From a virus: a DNA stretch of 64,000 nucleotides. The position numbers and the translations under genes were made by a program. The stretch covers positions 1 to 64,000 of IMG/VR virus record IMGVR_UViG_3300047489_000453, one strand, 5' to 3'. Positions 9,559 to 18,135 of this stretch are shown here, piece by piece (the stretch's first letter is position 1; every line of letters starts with the position of its first letter). The notes under the pieces are model-generated. The model made no database searches. It worked only from the letters and a program-made list of their open reading frames with translations, and had not been told where the DNA came from.

Positions 9559-9799
9559 TGGAGGCGTCTCCACTTTGTTTAAATTTGCAGTGGCTGCATT
9601 TACACTTATCACAACTGCACTTGCCACAGCAACTTACATCGAATGGGTCAGTTCCGCAACTCCTATCTACGCACTTATCTATGCGCCCCATAAAATATCC
9701 TACGCCCATTACAAATCCCATAATCATGCATATGGCGCAGGTGCCTAGCTCGTAAATCATTTTTTTCACCGTTTTAACCTCGTCGGCGACCGCCGACAT
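9551..9799 (-). CDS. Small membrane protein with cysteine-rich tail
   Basis: 82 aa. One membrane segment, about residues 17-38, contains glycines at regular spacing (GFVMGVGYFMG). After it come ten cysteines in under 30 residues (CVDRSCGTDPFDVSCCGKCS, then CDKCKCSHC). The spacing CxCxxCxCxxC looks metal-binding or multiply disulphide-bonded. It overlaps the next gene by 8 bases. No family is recognised; it may be an envelope-spanning accessory of lysis or a metal- or redox-sensing membrane protein. Both ideas are inference. Confidence 0.6.
   Translation of the reverse strand: MSAVADEVKTVKKMIYELGTCAICMIMGFVMGVGYFMGRIDKCVDRSCGTDPFDVSCCGKCSCDKCKCSHCKFKQSGDASND
9559..9572. repeat. Palindromic site, one mismatch
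   Basis: TGGAGGCGTCTCCA, in the end of the Cys-rich gene (SGDASND) and overlapping the ribosome site of the next gene. Confidence 0.75.
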
Positions 9800-9809
9800 G
9801 TTATTATCT

Positions 9810-10001
9810 TCAGCAATTACTGGATCTTATAGAATACCTTGCTCTTGTCGGCCTGGCTCCCTCAGAGGTTTGTTCTCTTACCTCTGCTGGCTTAGATGAG
9901 CTTATTATCATCTGTGGCGAAGAGCTTATAAGGTAAAACGAAGCCCTGTCAAGCTTTACGTCCTGACAGGGCATACAGATATACAAAATTAAAGATAGCA
10001 T
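9810..10001 (-). CDS. Possible small protein, unrecognised
   Basis: 63 aa open frame filling the gap between two well-supported genes. The N-terminus is hydrophobic (MLSLILYICM) and the C-terminus is Ser/Arg-rich. The ATG overlaps the end of the papain-like gene region but has no clear Shine-Dalgarno, so translation would depend on coupling. It could be a small membrane or secreted peptide, or the stretch could simply be untranslated spacer. Confidence 0.35.
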   Translation of the reverse strand: MLSLILYICMPCQDVKLDRASFYLISSSPQMIISSSKPAEVREQTSEGARPTRARYSIRSSNC

Positions 10002-10002
10002 T

Positions 10003-10947
10003 TTACACCAACATAAATAGGGCCTTATCTATAAGCTGCTCAGGGAATCCATCAAAGTTAGAGTAAGCGAATGTTTCTTGTTGTCTGATGTGCTTCTCCA
10101 TATCTTTTCTTCGAACTCTAAGAACGCCAACAGGCAAATCGTCGTTGGTATCAAAGTCCTTAAGGTGGCCGTGCGAATCTCCCCAGCTATTTAGAATTAT
10201 GGCGTATGGATCGCTGCCGTTTTTGTAGCCGTCATCTACGCCGATAACACACATTTGATGCCCCCAGCTAGTTGTCTGCCTGTGGAAACCATCGCTGCTG
10301 GGTTCCATATTATAACCTATGTCACTGGCTGTTGTACATGGATAGCCATTTACTACGGCATCAACTAAGTCGTCCCAGCTCTTAATAAGGGCCGCTGATT
10401 TTACTGGATGGGTTTTACCCTCGTCTACAAACTTCTTTTCAGGGCCTGGAGTGTCCCCCCATTTTTTTGCCACTCTACCTGAATATTTAGGAACGCCGTC
10501 AAAGTCGGCCCTAAGGACGCCGTATTTAATGACCGCGTCTGCCATCCAACTTCCAAGCGAGCCGTCGTCGCCATCGAACTGGCCTCGGCCAATTAGTACT
10601 CTACCGGTTCCGTATAAGTAAGGAGGGAATACTGGCGCCCACTTTTCTCTGTCGCCTTTCATAACTCTTTCTGCCGCCATAAGGTACTCGACGGCATTCT
10701 TCGCTCCAAAGCTAACGCAGTCGCCAATTTCTTGAGGATAATTATCTGTGTCCTTGCCTAGAACTTTACGAGTAACATCGTAAAGCATCATTTTTTTACC
10801 TTTAGAATCCCTGGTCTTGCTCCTAATAGAAAAGTCAAGAAACGAACCCTTGATAAGGTTAAACTGCTCTTCTACCAGCTCCGGGTTGTTTGTACCGAGC
10901 CAGCCATTAATATTTTTGTCTTGGTAAGCTTTTGCTATTTCGCTCAT
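10003..10947 (-). CDS. Papain-like cysteine protease (C1-type)
   Basis: 314 aa. The catalytic residues of the papain fold appear in order with the usual contexts: Gln72 and Cys77 in QEIGDCVSFGAKNA, His230 in SWGHQMCVIGVDDGY, and Asn253 in ILNSWGDSHG. There is no signal peptide. The first 70 residues could act as an inhibitory or attachment segment. AGGAGATGAC stands directly before the ATG. It is in the same operon as a secreted protein upstream and a subtilisin-like protease downstream, so two unrelated proteases are co-expressed late. Probable target is host surface protein or a virion precursor; the sequence does not decide between these. Confidence 0.8.
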   Translation of the reverse strand: MSEIAKAYQDKNINGWLGTNNPELVEEQFNLIKGSFLDFSIRSKTRDSKGKKMMLYDVTRKVLGKDTDNYPQEIGDCVSFGAKNAVEYLMAAERVMKGDREKWAPVFPPYLYGTGRVLIGRGQFDGDDGSLGSWMADAVIKYGVLRADFDGVPKYSGRVAKKWGDTPGPEKKFVDEGKTHPVKSAALIKSWDDLVDAVVNGYPCTTASDIGYNMEPSSDGFHRQTTSWGHQMCVIGVDDGYKNGSDPYAIILNSWGDSHGHLKDFDTNDDLPVGVLRVRRKDMEKHIRQQETFAYSNFDGFPEQLIDKALFMLV

Positions 10948-10955
10948 GTCATCTC

Positions 10956-11744
10956 CTATTTTACTGACTTAAGACCTGTTGCCACTTCTCTCCAAGCCTC
11001 GGCAAAATCGTTAGCGTTTACCATTTGTTTTTCTTCGTAAAGGGTATACAGCACGTCCTGCATATACTTAAAAAAAGGCTCCCAATCAGCCCTGTAGTTA
11101 CCGACAGCTGCTCTATTAGCCTCAGTCGTCTTCTTAAGAATATCGTCTACTTGATTAAGCGCCCCGGCCGAAACGGCTGAAGCTATAGACTCAAATGACT
11201 TGGCTATATTTTTAGCCCCAGATTTTCTAGCCTGGCTAGTTACTTTTGACATAGCGGCTTTATAGGCTTTTGAATTTAAATTGTACCTAGATTCAGGAAA
11301 AGTAGGCTCAGGGTCTACAGGTGTTGGGTCAGGCCCTGGCTCAGGTGTGTCGGCTCCTATTACAACAGGAGTCGACAAAAGAACTGTCTTGGTGCCTACC
11401 TCGCTTATTTTGTCGCCTTCTTTAACTACGTACAGGTAGGTAATAGCTACAAGAGCGGTCATCTTTTTATTAACGACGCCGGCTCCAAAGAATATGCCGT
11501 CTTGATATTCTCTTACCCTTTTTTCTTTATCACCATCAAAGACCTTCCACGCTAGACTATAAGACACAAAATGCTTTGGCGGGTCTTTGATAGGTGAAAC
11601 CGATAAATCTACGAGTTCACCAAGAGGTATTGGCGTCTCTGCTCCTACAATTTTTTGCTGCGGAACGATAAAGTCAGCTCCAAACAAAGAGTTTGCGCAG
11701 ATTGTAATCGTGACCGCAATAGTAGCTAAAATTCTAATAAGCAT
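10956..11744 (-). CDS. Exported protein with Pro-rich linker, unrecognised
   Basis: 262 aa from the ATG at 11744, which has GGAGG 8 bases upstream; a TTG six bases earlier lies too close to that site. Residues 1-22 are a classic signal peptide (short basic start, LATIAVTITICANSLFG, then A-D). A beta-rich domain follows to about residue 130, then a linker with repeated DxPxP, and a helical C-terminal domain ending in FAEAWREVATGL. The protein is probably exported to the periplasm or envelope. Its coupling to a papain-like protease 8 bases downstream suggests that the two work at the cell surface, perhaps at lysis. No family is recognised. Confidence 0.65.
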   Translation of the reverse strand: MLIRILATIAVTITICANSLFGADFIVPQQKIVGAETPIPLGELVDLSVSPIKDPPKHFVSYSLAWKVFDGDKEKRVREYQDGIFFGAGVVNKKMTALVAITYLYVVKEGDKISEVGTKTVLLSTPVVIGADTPEPGPDPTPVDPEPTFPESRYNLNSKAYKAAMSKVTSQARKSGAKNIAKSFESIASAVSAGALNQVDDILKKTTEANRAAVGNYRADWEPFFKYMQDVLYTLYEEKQMVNANDFAEAWREVATGLKSVK

Positions 11745-11771
11745 TATCAATACCTCCGGGTTATGTGTCTG

Positions 11772-12026
11772 TTACTTATTCAACGCTGCTGACACCAGCT
11801 TAATGGCGTCATCTTTACTGATCGGCTTTTCTGGAGAGAAGGCGTCGATAAGTGTTAAAACAAGTTCAGCAAACCAGGGCTGCTCTGCGAACTGTTTTAA
11901 AATTGCCACGATCTTGTCATCCAGATCGCCAGGAATAACCTTAGTCATAGATTCTGAGATCTTAACAATAAGATCGATAGATTTTTGAACCTTTTCCAGG
12001 CTCAACTCAGTCTTAGCTGTACTCAT
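11772..12026 (-). CDS. Small helical protein, unrecognised
   Basis: 84 aa, acidic and entirely helical in appearance (repeating hydrophobic heptads in KVQKSIDLIVKISESMTKV). A good ribosome site, AAGGAGAAATAAA, precedes the ATG. It separates the baseplate J-like gene from the exported protein. No domain is recognised. Confidence 0.6.
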   Translation of the reverse strand: MSTAKTELSLEKVQKSIDLIVKISESMTKVIPGDLDDKIVAILKQFAEQPWFAELVLTLIDAFSPEKPISKDDAIKLVSAALNK

Positions 12027-12065
12027 TTTATTTCTCCTTATGTAAGTACTTTGCCAGGTAATCTT

Positions 12066-13700
12066 TTATACACTTCTTACGGTTATTTCAATATCAGCCT
12101 TGTCTAAAAAGTAGCAGACTGTGTTAGGGGTAACCATGCTTGCAGGCTCGTCAGGTATATCAAGTCTCGTCTTCCCATTAATAAACCTTATACGGCCACT
12201 TGGATATATTATTCTTCCTCGCAGATCAATTGAGTGAATTGACTGATCATTAGTTAGGGTGTTTTGAATTACGGCTATGATATTAGACTCATAAAGACTA
12301 GCACCAAATCCTAGGTTGCTAACATAATTATATATGTTATCGCGTATTGTGTCAGTTAACACTGTGTAATCTTTATTTCTATTGTCTATAGTTATTGATA
12401 CGGCTACGTCAAATGGTATGGCCGCCTTTACAAGAATGTCAGAGCCTGACGGCCTAACACCCCTTCCACCAAGAAAAATTTGAAGGTCTGGTAAATTCTT
12501 TTGATACCTTAGCGTAAGTCTATAGTTAGCCTTTGCGCCTAACGCTACAGCCGCATCAGTGTCTGTATCTAAAAATTTGACTACGGCTGTTTGATAAGGT
12601 GAAAAAGCAGCTTCAACGCCCTTCTCTATTTCTGGAGAAAACCCGGTACCGTTGTCAGTAAGATCGTAAGCCCTGATAATACTTGTTACCTCGTAACCGT
12701 TTACTATAGATAGATTGTCTTTATCGGCCTCTCTAACTACCCTGGTTGCCTCGTAAAATCCAGGTGCTACGGTTCTAGGAAGAGACACCTGCCACGTGCC
12801 GCCCGCTATGCCCTGCTCTACAAGTGTAGCCACAACATCAGCATTTATTTTTGACGGCAGCCCTGTGTTTCTAATGTAGGCATCAACTCTTCCACCGTGA
12901 GCTACAGGAAACAGCCCATGATACCTGACCTGTTCTGGGTCGCCGTAGCCTATGCACGACACGTCATGAACTGAGGAGTAGTATGTCTTTATAAGAGATT
13001 CTAGTGCGTATTTATTAGAAAAGTTTTTACCGGCTATTCCTTCTTTGAGCCTGTTTATAAGCTCCAAGTTTGTCTCAGGACTAGTGCCTTCCGCAAAATC
13101 TACATTAACAGATGCATACAGGAATCCGGGTATTGGATTACTCATCTCAAGTCTATCGCCCTGTTTTAGGGCTGTATCTTCGCCCGTATTGACTGCCTCA
13201 ACATTTATATTAAATCCGTAAGTCCCATCTCCCAAAGAAAACATAAGTCTATCGGTAGGTATTACTAGGGATTGTGAGCTCAATTTAGCCGAGTACGTGG
13301 CCGTAGAAGCATATGACTTTCCAAAAGACGTAAACACAGCCCCTTCGGCTATCGATACGCTTTTAAACTCAGAAACAACTATGGTTATTTCACCGTTTGA
13401 TTTTGATCCTTCCTTTCTAGTTATAAGAAAATTGCTCAATACGGCGTCGACAAGAGCGTCGTCAGCAATAGTTGGATCTGCTTCAATGGCGCTTATAGAC
13501 CCAGCTTTTCTAAACTTGTCTGCGTACGTCTCCTGAGCCGCATGAACTACGCTCTCTAGGTATAAAAGCAGGTCATGTAAAACGCCTCGCCTGAAGTCCG
13601 CCGTCGGGCTTTTCTCCTGCAGCCTTTGAATAAGCAAAGCCCTAGCGGCAGTTACACTTGCCACGTCGAGATTAGTAAGTGACGGAAAACTTATGGCCAT
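12066..13700 (-). CDS. Baseplate wedge protein, J/gp6-like
   Basis: 544 aa. The overall pattern is that of baseplate J-like wedge proteins: an N-terminal helix with FRRGVLHDLLLYLESVVHAA, a beta-rich segment with IAEGAVFTSFGKSY, then EGTSPETNLELINRLKEGIA, and a C-terminal region built from alternating beta strands. In T4 the equivalent gp6 forms the ring around the hub and triggers sheath contraction. It follows the gp25-like gene by 5 bases, the usual gp25-gp6 order. GAGGTAA lies before the ATG. A frame-fitting family match could not be run, so the call rests on pattern and synteny. Confidence 0.75.
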   Translation of the reverse strand: MAISFPSLTNLDVASVTAARALLIQRLQEKSPTADFRRGVLHDLLLYLESVVHAAQETYADKFRKAGSISAIEADPTIADDALVDAVLSNFLITRKEGSKSNGEITIVVSEFKSVSIAEGAVFTSFGKSYASTATYSAKLSSQSLVIPTDRLMFSLGDGTYGFNINVEAVNTGEDTALKQGDRLEMSNPIPGFLYASVNVDFAEGTSPETNLELINRLKEGIAGKNFSNKYALESLIKTYYSSVHDVSCIGYGDPEQVRYHGLFPVAHGGRVDAYIRNTGLPSKINADVVATLVEQGIAGGTWQVSLPRTVAPGFYEATRVVREADKDNLSIVNGYEVTSIIRAYDLTDNGTGFSPEIEKGVEAAFSPYQTAVVKFLDTDTDAAVALGAKANYRLTLRYQKNLPDLQIFLGGRGVRPSGSDILVKAAIPFDVAVSITIDNRNKDYTVLTDTIRDNIYNYVSNLGFGASLYESNIIAVIQNTLTNDQSIHSIDLRGRIIYPSGRIRFINGKTRLDIPDEPASMVTPNTVCYFLDKADIEITVRSV

Positions 13701-13705
13701 AATTA

Positions 13706-14200
13706 TTACCTCGAGGGCACTACTGATACCGGTACAACAAATACTCTTGAAGCTCCGGCCAGACTATTAATACGAAGAGATATAGTTAACTTTGATCCTG
13801 CTACTACTTGAACTCCCAAAAGGTCTACGCTTCCATACTTCTCATCGTCTTGATAAGTAGTATTTAGATCCTCCTGCAGCAGGTTAAATTCAACTTCAGC
13901 TTTAGCTGAGTTAAATATTATTGCGGCGTCGAACTCTGTTCTTACCCTTCCTGATCTAACTAGGCTTAAAAACGATGATCCCCTGTCTGGAAGATACAGT
14001 AGCGATCCTTTTGGAGTTAAAAACTCAATAAGCCATCTTTGCACTAGCTTCTGTACACCTGAGCATACTTTTCCTGACGTATTATTTTTGCCGTACAAGT
14101 GCTGGTCGAGTTCAAATAGCTTGTCCGAAAACGTTCCGTCTAGGGCAAGAACATCCACCTTTCTATTTGTATAGTCAGTAGTTTTAGCGGTAGATGCCAT
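13706..14200 (-). CDS. Baseplate wedge protein, gp25/W-like
   Basis: 164 aa. The central motif GVQKLVQRWLIEFLTPKGS, with LYLPDRGSSFLSL, matches the gp25/GPW pattern of a helix leading into a short loop and a conserved acidic-Gly pair. In other phages this protein starts the sheath from the baseplate. It is directly upstream of the J-like gene (5-base gap), as is usual. The C-terminal 50 residues are beta-rich and longer than in the minimal family. Confidence 0.65.
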   Translation of the reverse strand: MASTAKTTDYTNRKVDVLALDGTFSDKLFELDQHLYGKNNTSGKVCSGVQKLVQRWLIEFLTPKGSLLYLPDRGSSFLSLVRSGRVRTEFDAAIIFNSAKAEVEFNLLQEDLNTTYQDDEKYGSVDLLGVQVVAGSKLTISLRINSLAGASRVFVVPVSVVPSR

Positions 14201-14212
14201 AACTCGCCCTCA

Positions 14213-14683
14213 CTATCTTTGCGACTTTTCAATTATTTTTTGGACGTAACCTAATACGCCGCTTGGACCTATAAAAGGTCCTTTTCCATCCCCTTGCCCT
14301 TTTCTTCTTCCTGCTGCCAGGGCTTCACTTTTGGCCAGTCCAGTGTATCTTAAATTCATCGCCCTTTCCATTGCCTGTAAATAAGCGGCCTGAAGCTTAA
14401 GAGCTTTTACGTCTCCGTCAGTTCCTGGAGACTCAACGTTAAATATTAGCCCGTAGTCCCTGTCTATTTTTTTTAATCTTGAGAATTCTTCTTTAGTATT
14501 AGCAGTGTTGTAAGGATTCTTTTTGTTTGTAAAAAGTAACGCCTGATTCCAGTCCCTAGACTCTCCTCCCTGAACCATATATTTGTGCATAGAGTCCGAC
14601 TGCTCTGACAGCTTTTTTATGTTGTCTTCAAAAGTTATGTCAGGGCCGCTTACTACAGACTTTCCGTAATATATTGAGCTCAT
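14213..14683 (-). CDS. Hypothetical baseplate-region protein
   Basis: 156 aa, overlapping the end of the sigma-like gene by 4 bases (ATGA), with GGTAGGGGTG upstream. It is helical and basic near the C-terminus (AAGRRKGQGDGKGPF), then ends in an amphipathic helix. No domain is recognised. It lies between the sigma-like factor and gp25-like protein and may be either a baseplate component or a partner of the sigma factor; translational coupling favours a partner slightly. Confidence 0.55.
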   Translation of the reverse strand: MSSIYYGKSVVSGPDITFEDNIKKLSEQSDSMHKYMVQGGESRDWNQALLFTNKKNPYNTANTKEEFSRLKKIDRDYGLIFNVESPGTDGDVKALKLQAAYLQAMERAMNLRYTGLAKSEALAAGRRKGQGDGKGPFIGPSGVLGYVQKIIEKSQR

Positions 14684-15744
14684 AGCACCCCTACCTTTTC
14701 TCTGCTATCAAGTTTCTTTTGAATTTCCGCTCTTATTTGACTTACTCTAGCCGGGGATATGCCCAGCTTCCTAGCTAAAGCCTCGTTGTCTAGTACTTCT
14801 TTTCCGTTCATACCAAACGTATGCTCCATGACCATTTGAGATCTTGGGTCAAGCCCGTCGTATACGAACCTTCTCCAAGCGTCTCCGCTGTCAGACGTCC
14901 CAGGAATGTTTACAGCTGGGTCATTAACATACTCGTCATCACCAGAAAACATAGCCTCAGTTGCGGCTCCTTCTGATATGCCTGGCTTAAATGACCTTAT
15001 GGTTTCTATTCTTTTTAGAGACATGCCAGTGTGGTCGGACAGCTCTTGGTCTGTAGGCTCTCTGCCAAGCTTATCCGTGAGCTCATTCATGGCCTGGTTT
15101 AAATGGTAACTGTCTATCTGCACTCTCTCTGGGACGTTTAAAATTTGGTTAGATTTAGCGTAAACCCTCCTAAGGCCTTGAAGGTGGGCCATAAGATGAG
15201 TCTTTAGCTTAGCTTGAGCAGGATCGTATGTATTTAAAGCCTCTAAAGCCATCCTATTGGCATGCAACCTTACACTTGGTGGGACATCTTGACCGACATA
15301 GCTTTTCAAAGCAGCTTCAATTATAGGCTGAATTTTTTGCAACATCATATCGTTGCTTTCTGGAGTTTGATTCTTCTTCCAGTTATTAAAAGACTCCTCA
15401 TATTCAGGCTCTATTTTGAGCTGGGATGATGGCTTCATATTAAATGGCTCATTTGCTTTTGAGCCATACGGGCTAGCTGGCTTGCTTGTACCGTCTTGAG
15501 GTTGGGCTGGAGCCATCAATGGAGGCTGTTGAGGCTGCGCCGGCGGCTGACCGAACATAGGGGCGGTGTTTTTAGGGGCTTCAGGCTCGCTAGAGGTGCC
15601 TGTAATAGCAGTATCGCTTAGGACAGAATTATTGTTATCGTCTGATGAGTCCAACAACGATTTAGGCTTGTTGGCCTGATTTTTTTGCCCCAAAGAAAAC
15701 ATAGTGGGGACGTCTCCAAAATTTTTCCTACCCATACTACTCAT
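14680..15744 (-). CDS. Sigma-70 family RNA polymerase sigma factor
   Basis: 354 aa. Residues 1-110 are low-complexity, rich in Pro and Gln. The rest follows the sigma-70 order. Region 2 (about 125-207) contains YDPAQAKLKTHLMAHLQGLRR followed by ILNVPERV, which parallels the YDP-x(4)-KF-x-TYA ... R-x-IRIP-x-H pattern of regions 2.3-2.4 to 3.0. Region 3 (about 212-250) has LTDKLGREPTDQELSDHTG. Region 4 (about 295-347) has LDPRSQMVMEHTFG and the helix-turn-helix ALARKLGISPARVSQIRAE. It probably gives promoter specificity to an RNA polymerase, either the phage enzyme encoded at 47.7-57.5 kb or the host core. Its place among baseplate genes is unusual. The palindromic repeat at 15705-15718 falls in codons 9-14. 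Confidence 0.85.
   Translation of the reverse strand: MSSMGRKNFGDVPTMFSLGQKNQANKPKSLLDSSDDNNNSVLSDTAITGTSSEPEAPKNTAPMFGQPPAQPQQPPLMAPAQPQDGTSKPASPYGSKANEPFNMKPSSQLKIEPEYEESFNNWKKNQTPESNDMMLQKIQPIIEAALKSYVGQDVPPSVRLHANRMALEALNTYDPAQAKLKTHLMAHLQGLRRVYAKSNQILNVPERVQIDSYHLNQAMNELTDKLGREPTDQELSDHTGMSLKRIETIRSFKPGISEGAATEAMFSGDDEYVNDPAVNIPGTSDSGDAWRRFVYDGLDPRSQMVMEHTFGMNGKEVLDNEALARKLGISPARVSQIRAEIQKKLDSREKVGVL
15705..15718. repeat. Palindromic site, one mismatch
   Basis: TGGGGACGTCTCCA, codons 9-14 of the sigma-70-like gene. Confidence 0.75.
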
Positions 15745-15753
15745 AAATCACCA

Positions 15754-17379
15754 TTACTTTTTATCTAGTTCAGACCCTATCCATACATTGTCATATAATG
15801 GATGCTCAGCTAATGTAAATGACGAATTAGCTTCCTCAGCGTGCGTTCTTATGTGGGCCACGTTATATACCGTGCTTGCAACCGAAGAGTTAGCATCTAT
15901 TGAATATGATACTCTAACAACTACTCCGTAAAAATACTTATTGTCGCCCGCGTCAGGCAGGTGGTAATCCTCTGGTATTTCAAATTTTATTTGACTGCCT
16001 ACCCCTATGTCGAACCTAAGAGGCCCGGATATGGTGCCCTGTCTTCCTTTTATGACTTCCAGGCCATATACGCATTTGGCATAAGCATCTCTAATTCCTT
16101 TGTATTCTTTTATCATCTCCCCAACTGATTTTTTTGATGGGGGCTGTAACTTTTGAGGATTAGGCGCCCCGCCCAAGCTGTTTTTATCAGCGCTGCCAGC
16201 AAAGTATGAGTAGTCGATACTTAGCCAGCTAGGAGGGTGCTTAAACAACATAGTGCCTTTACATCCTAGAGCCTGATTTATATACACGCCGCCCATAGTA
16301 AGATCAGGAGGAAGGGGCTGCTCATGCGGACCAGCAAACGGCTGCACATTCTGAGGGAATACTATGGCTACGCCTCTTAGTGTCCTGGGACAATCTCCCG
16401 ACACAGATATTGAGTCAGCTTGGTCAGCTGTTATTGTTTTAAATGGTTTTTTGTTTTTACCGACCGCAACTGGGCAAAATGGCACCACCTCCGCCGATTC
16501 GACGTGCGGTATGACCGCAAACATATAGTTACCGCTGCAGGCTATAAGACAGTCCCACAATGTCTGGCCTGCTAGATTTTCCAAGTAAACATTAGATATG
16601 TCATTTACTATTGATCTGCCAACGTCAGATGCCTGGGCATCTAGTAAGGTTATTTTAAGCGGGGCGCCCGTACTAGTTATTTTTTTAAGAGCGCTGCTGG
16701 CCGCTTTGTTAAGTATATCGGCCTCGGTACAAGACCCTAGAGTTTGCCTATTTAGATCAGCCAGATTATCTGTGGTGGCTGCTGTGTTTAATATTTTTTT
16801 AAGACCACTTTCCCAAAAATCATCACACAAACCTCCAACACCGTCAGCAGCATTTATCATCCAGCTTGCCGCTAAAAACGCAGGCTTACCTCCTTGAGTG
16901 AATTCTGCTGAAGGACCATTTTTAAAAAGGGCGGCCCTTTGAAGATCAGCTGGAGTAGCGTAGTGCGTGCCAGTGCTTAACATCGTGGAAGCCGATAAGT
17001 CTGAAAGCCAGTGCTCCATTGATATGGTTAAAACAGCCGCTCCTGCTGTTCTTTGAAAACCAAACCCAGCTATATACCCGTCAAATATTAGTTTGCTATC
17101 AAATTGAGGTATTGGGTTAGTTACGCCCGAAGTGCTCTGCTCTTTGTAAGCGGCATATATTTTTATACCTTTTCTAAATAAAAATTTATCATTTATGGCG
17201 GCCGCCACGGCTTTATTTGAGTTTACGTCCCTGCCTAAAGCCAACGTAGCCGTAGCCGCTGGTATTCCATTAAGAGTAAACTCAGCATTAATATTAACGA
17301 CGTCAAGGACGTCGCTACTGCCGTCTATAACGGCATAGCATTTAACCAGCCTTTTAGAAAACGATTGATCTCTAAGCAC
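15754..17379 (-). CDS. Baseplate hub-like protein (gpD/gp27-like)
   Basis: 541 aa. It begins with a GTG that overlaps the upstream stop (TAGTG) and has GGAAGG 7 bases before. The N-terminal segment VVNINAEFTLNGIPAATATLALGRD is the typical opening of late-control gene D and related hub proteins, which form the tube-like ring between tail tube and spike. Large middle and C-terminal parts are beta-rich with DLTMGG-type loops. The order tape measure - small tail proteins - hub - baseplate wedge supports this. No lysozyme domain is present. Confidence 0.6.
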   Translation of the reverse strand: MLRDQSFSKRLVKCYAVIDGSSDVLDVVNINAEFTLNGIPAATATLALGRDVNSNKAVAAAINDKFLFRKGIKIYAAYKEQSTSGVTNPIPQFDSKLIFDGYIAGFGFQRTAGAAVLTISMEHWLSDLSASTMLSTGTHYATPADLQRAALFKNGPSAEFTQGGKPAFLAASWMINAADGVGGLCDDFWESGLKKILNTAATTDNLADLNRQTLGSCTEADILNKAASSALKKITSTGAPLKITLLDAQASDVGRSIVNDISNVYLENLAGQTLWDCLIACSGNYMFAVIPHVESAEVVPFCPVAVGKNKKPFKTITADQADSISVSGDCPRTLRGVAIVFPQNVQPFAGPHEQPLPPDLTMGGVYINQALGCKGTMLFKHPPSWLSIDYSYFAGSADKNSLGGAPNPQKLQPPSKKSVGEMIKEYKGIRDAYAKCVYGLEVIKGRQGTISGPLRFDIGVGSQIKFEIPEDYHLPDAGDNKYFYGVVVRVSYSIDANSSVASTVYNVAHIRTHAEEANSSFTLAEHPLYDNVWIGSELDKK

Positions 17380-18134
17380 TATGATACCTTCCTTATAACT
17401 GGCGTTTTAAGAATCTCTTTTGCCAGCACCAGGCTTATAGCCCCTAGCTTTTCGGGAAGAAAATCAGATGTTCTCCACAACTCTCTTAAATCTTTGTTAT
17501 CCGCAAATAGTAACAGCTCAACATCAGAGTCTTTTATAAGGTCGCAATCTACAGCAATCTGTCCAAGATCTTTTTGCGGTCTTCCGTAAGCAACTAACCT
17601 CCAGCTGCCATTTCCTATAACTAGCCTTATATCGTTTCCAAGGTCGTAGTAGCTTCCGCTTATATTAATTATCTTTGATTTCTTTGTAGCTTCGTCAACC
17701 AGTGTGCAGGTTCCGTTAGAAACAGCCAACTCATATATAAACTGAGACCTTCCGAGTGAATCATCAGCTACTGGTGTCTTTAAATACGAGTAGTCTGGAA
17801 CAGCTGAATTGTTTAGAGCTTCTACTGTAAGAGAGCCAAACTTAGACATATCAGCGGCATATTGGTTAGGCCAATAGGTTAATCTAGTATCCTGATCGGT
17901 TGCTACCTCGTTAAGTAGGCTATCGTGCCATAGAGTTGTAATCTGGCGCAGTCTATAGTTAATGTAGGCTCTGTCAGGCTGCTCGCCAAAAATAAGTCTT
18001 CTTACTGTGTTTAGGTGGGACGGCAGCGTCCTAGTCGCATAGAGCGGGTCAACTAGCTCTTCTCCTGGAAATTCAAGACCAGGCCAGTTAGATCCGCTTA
18101 TGTTTAACAAGGCTGTTCTGTAGTGATTTATCAT
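17379..18134 (-). CDS. Tail/baseplate protein, unrecognised
   Basis: 251 aa from the ATG at 18134, immediately after the preceding stop; a TTG reading from 18158 would overlap that gene. The first half is rich in Arg and Tyr (RAYINYRLRQITTLWHDSLL), the second half beta-rich. It sits between the 160-aa tail protein and the hub-like protein, and its stop overlaps the hub start. By synteny it could link tube and hub, as gp48/gp54-type proteins do. No sequence motif proves this. Confidence 0.5.
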   Translation of the reverse strand: MINHYRTALLNISGSNWPGLEFPGEELVDPLYATRTLPSHLNTVRRLIFGEQPDRAYINYRLRQITTLWHDSLLNEVATDQDTRLTYWPNQYAADMSKFGSLTVEALNNSAVPDYSYLKTPVADDSLGRSQFIYELAVSNGTCTLVDEATKKSKIINISGSYYDLGNDIRLVIGNGSWRLVAYGRPQKDLGQIAVDCDLIKDSDVELLLFADNKDLRELWRTSDFLPEKLGAISLVLAKEILKTPVIRKVS

Positions 18135-18135
18135 T

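Noticed and set aside
14411-14432. GTCTCC ... GGAGAC inverted repeat with 10-base centre
   Set aside because: The arms are in the reverse order and the centre is long; probably chance.
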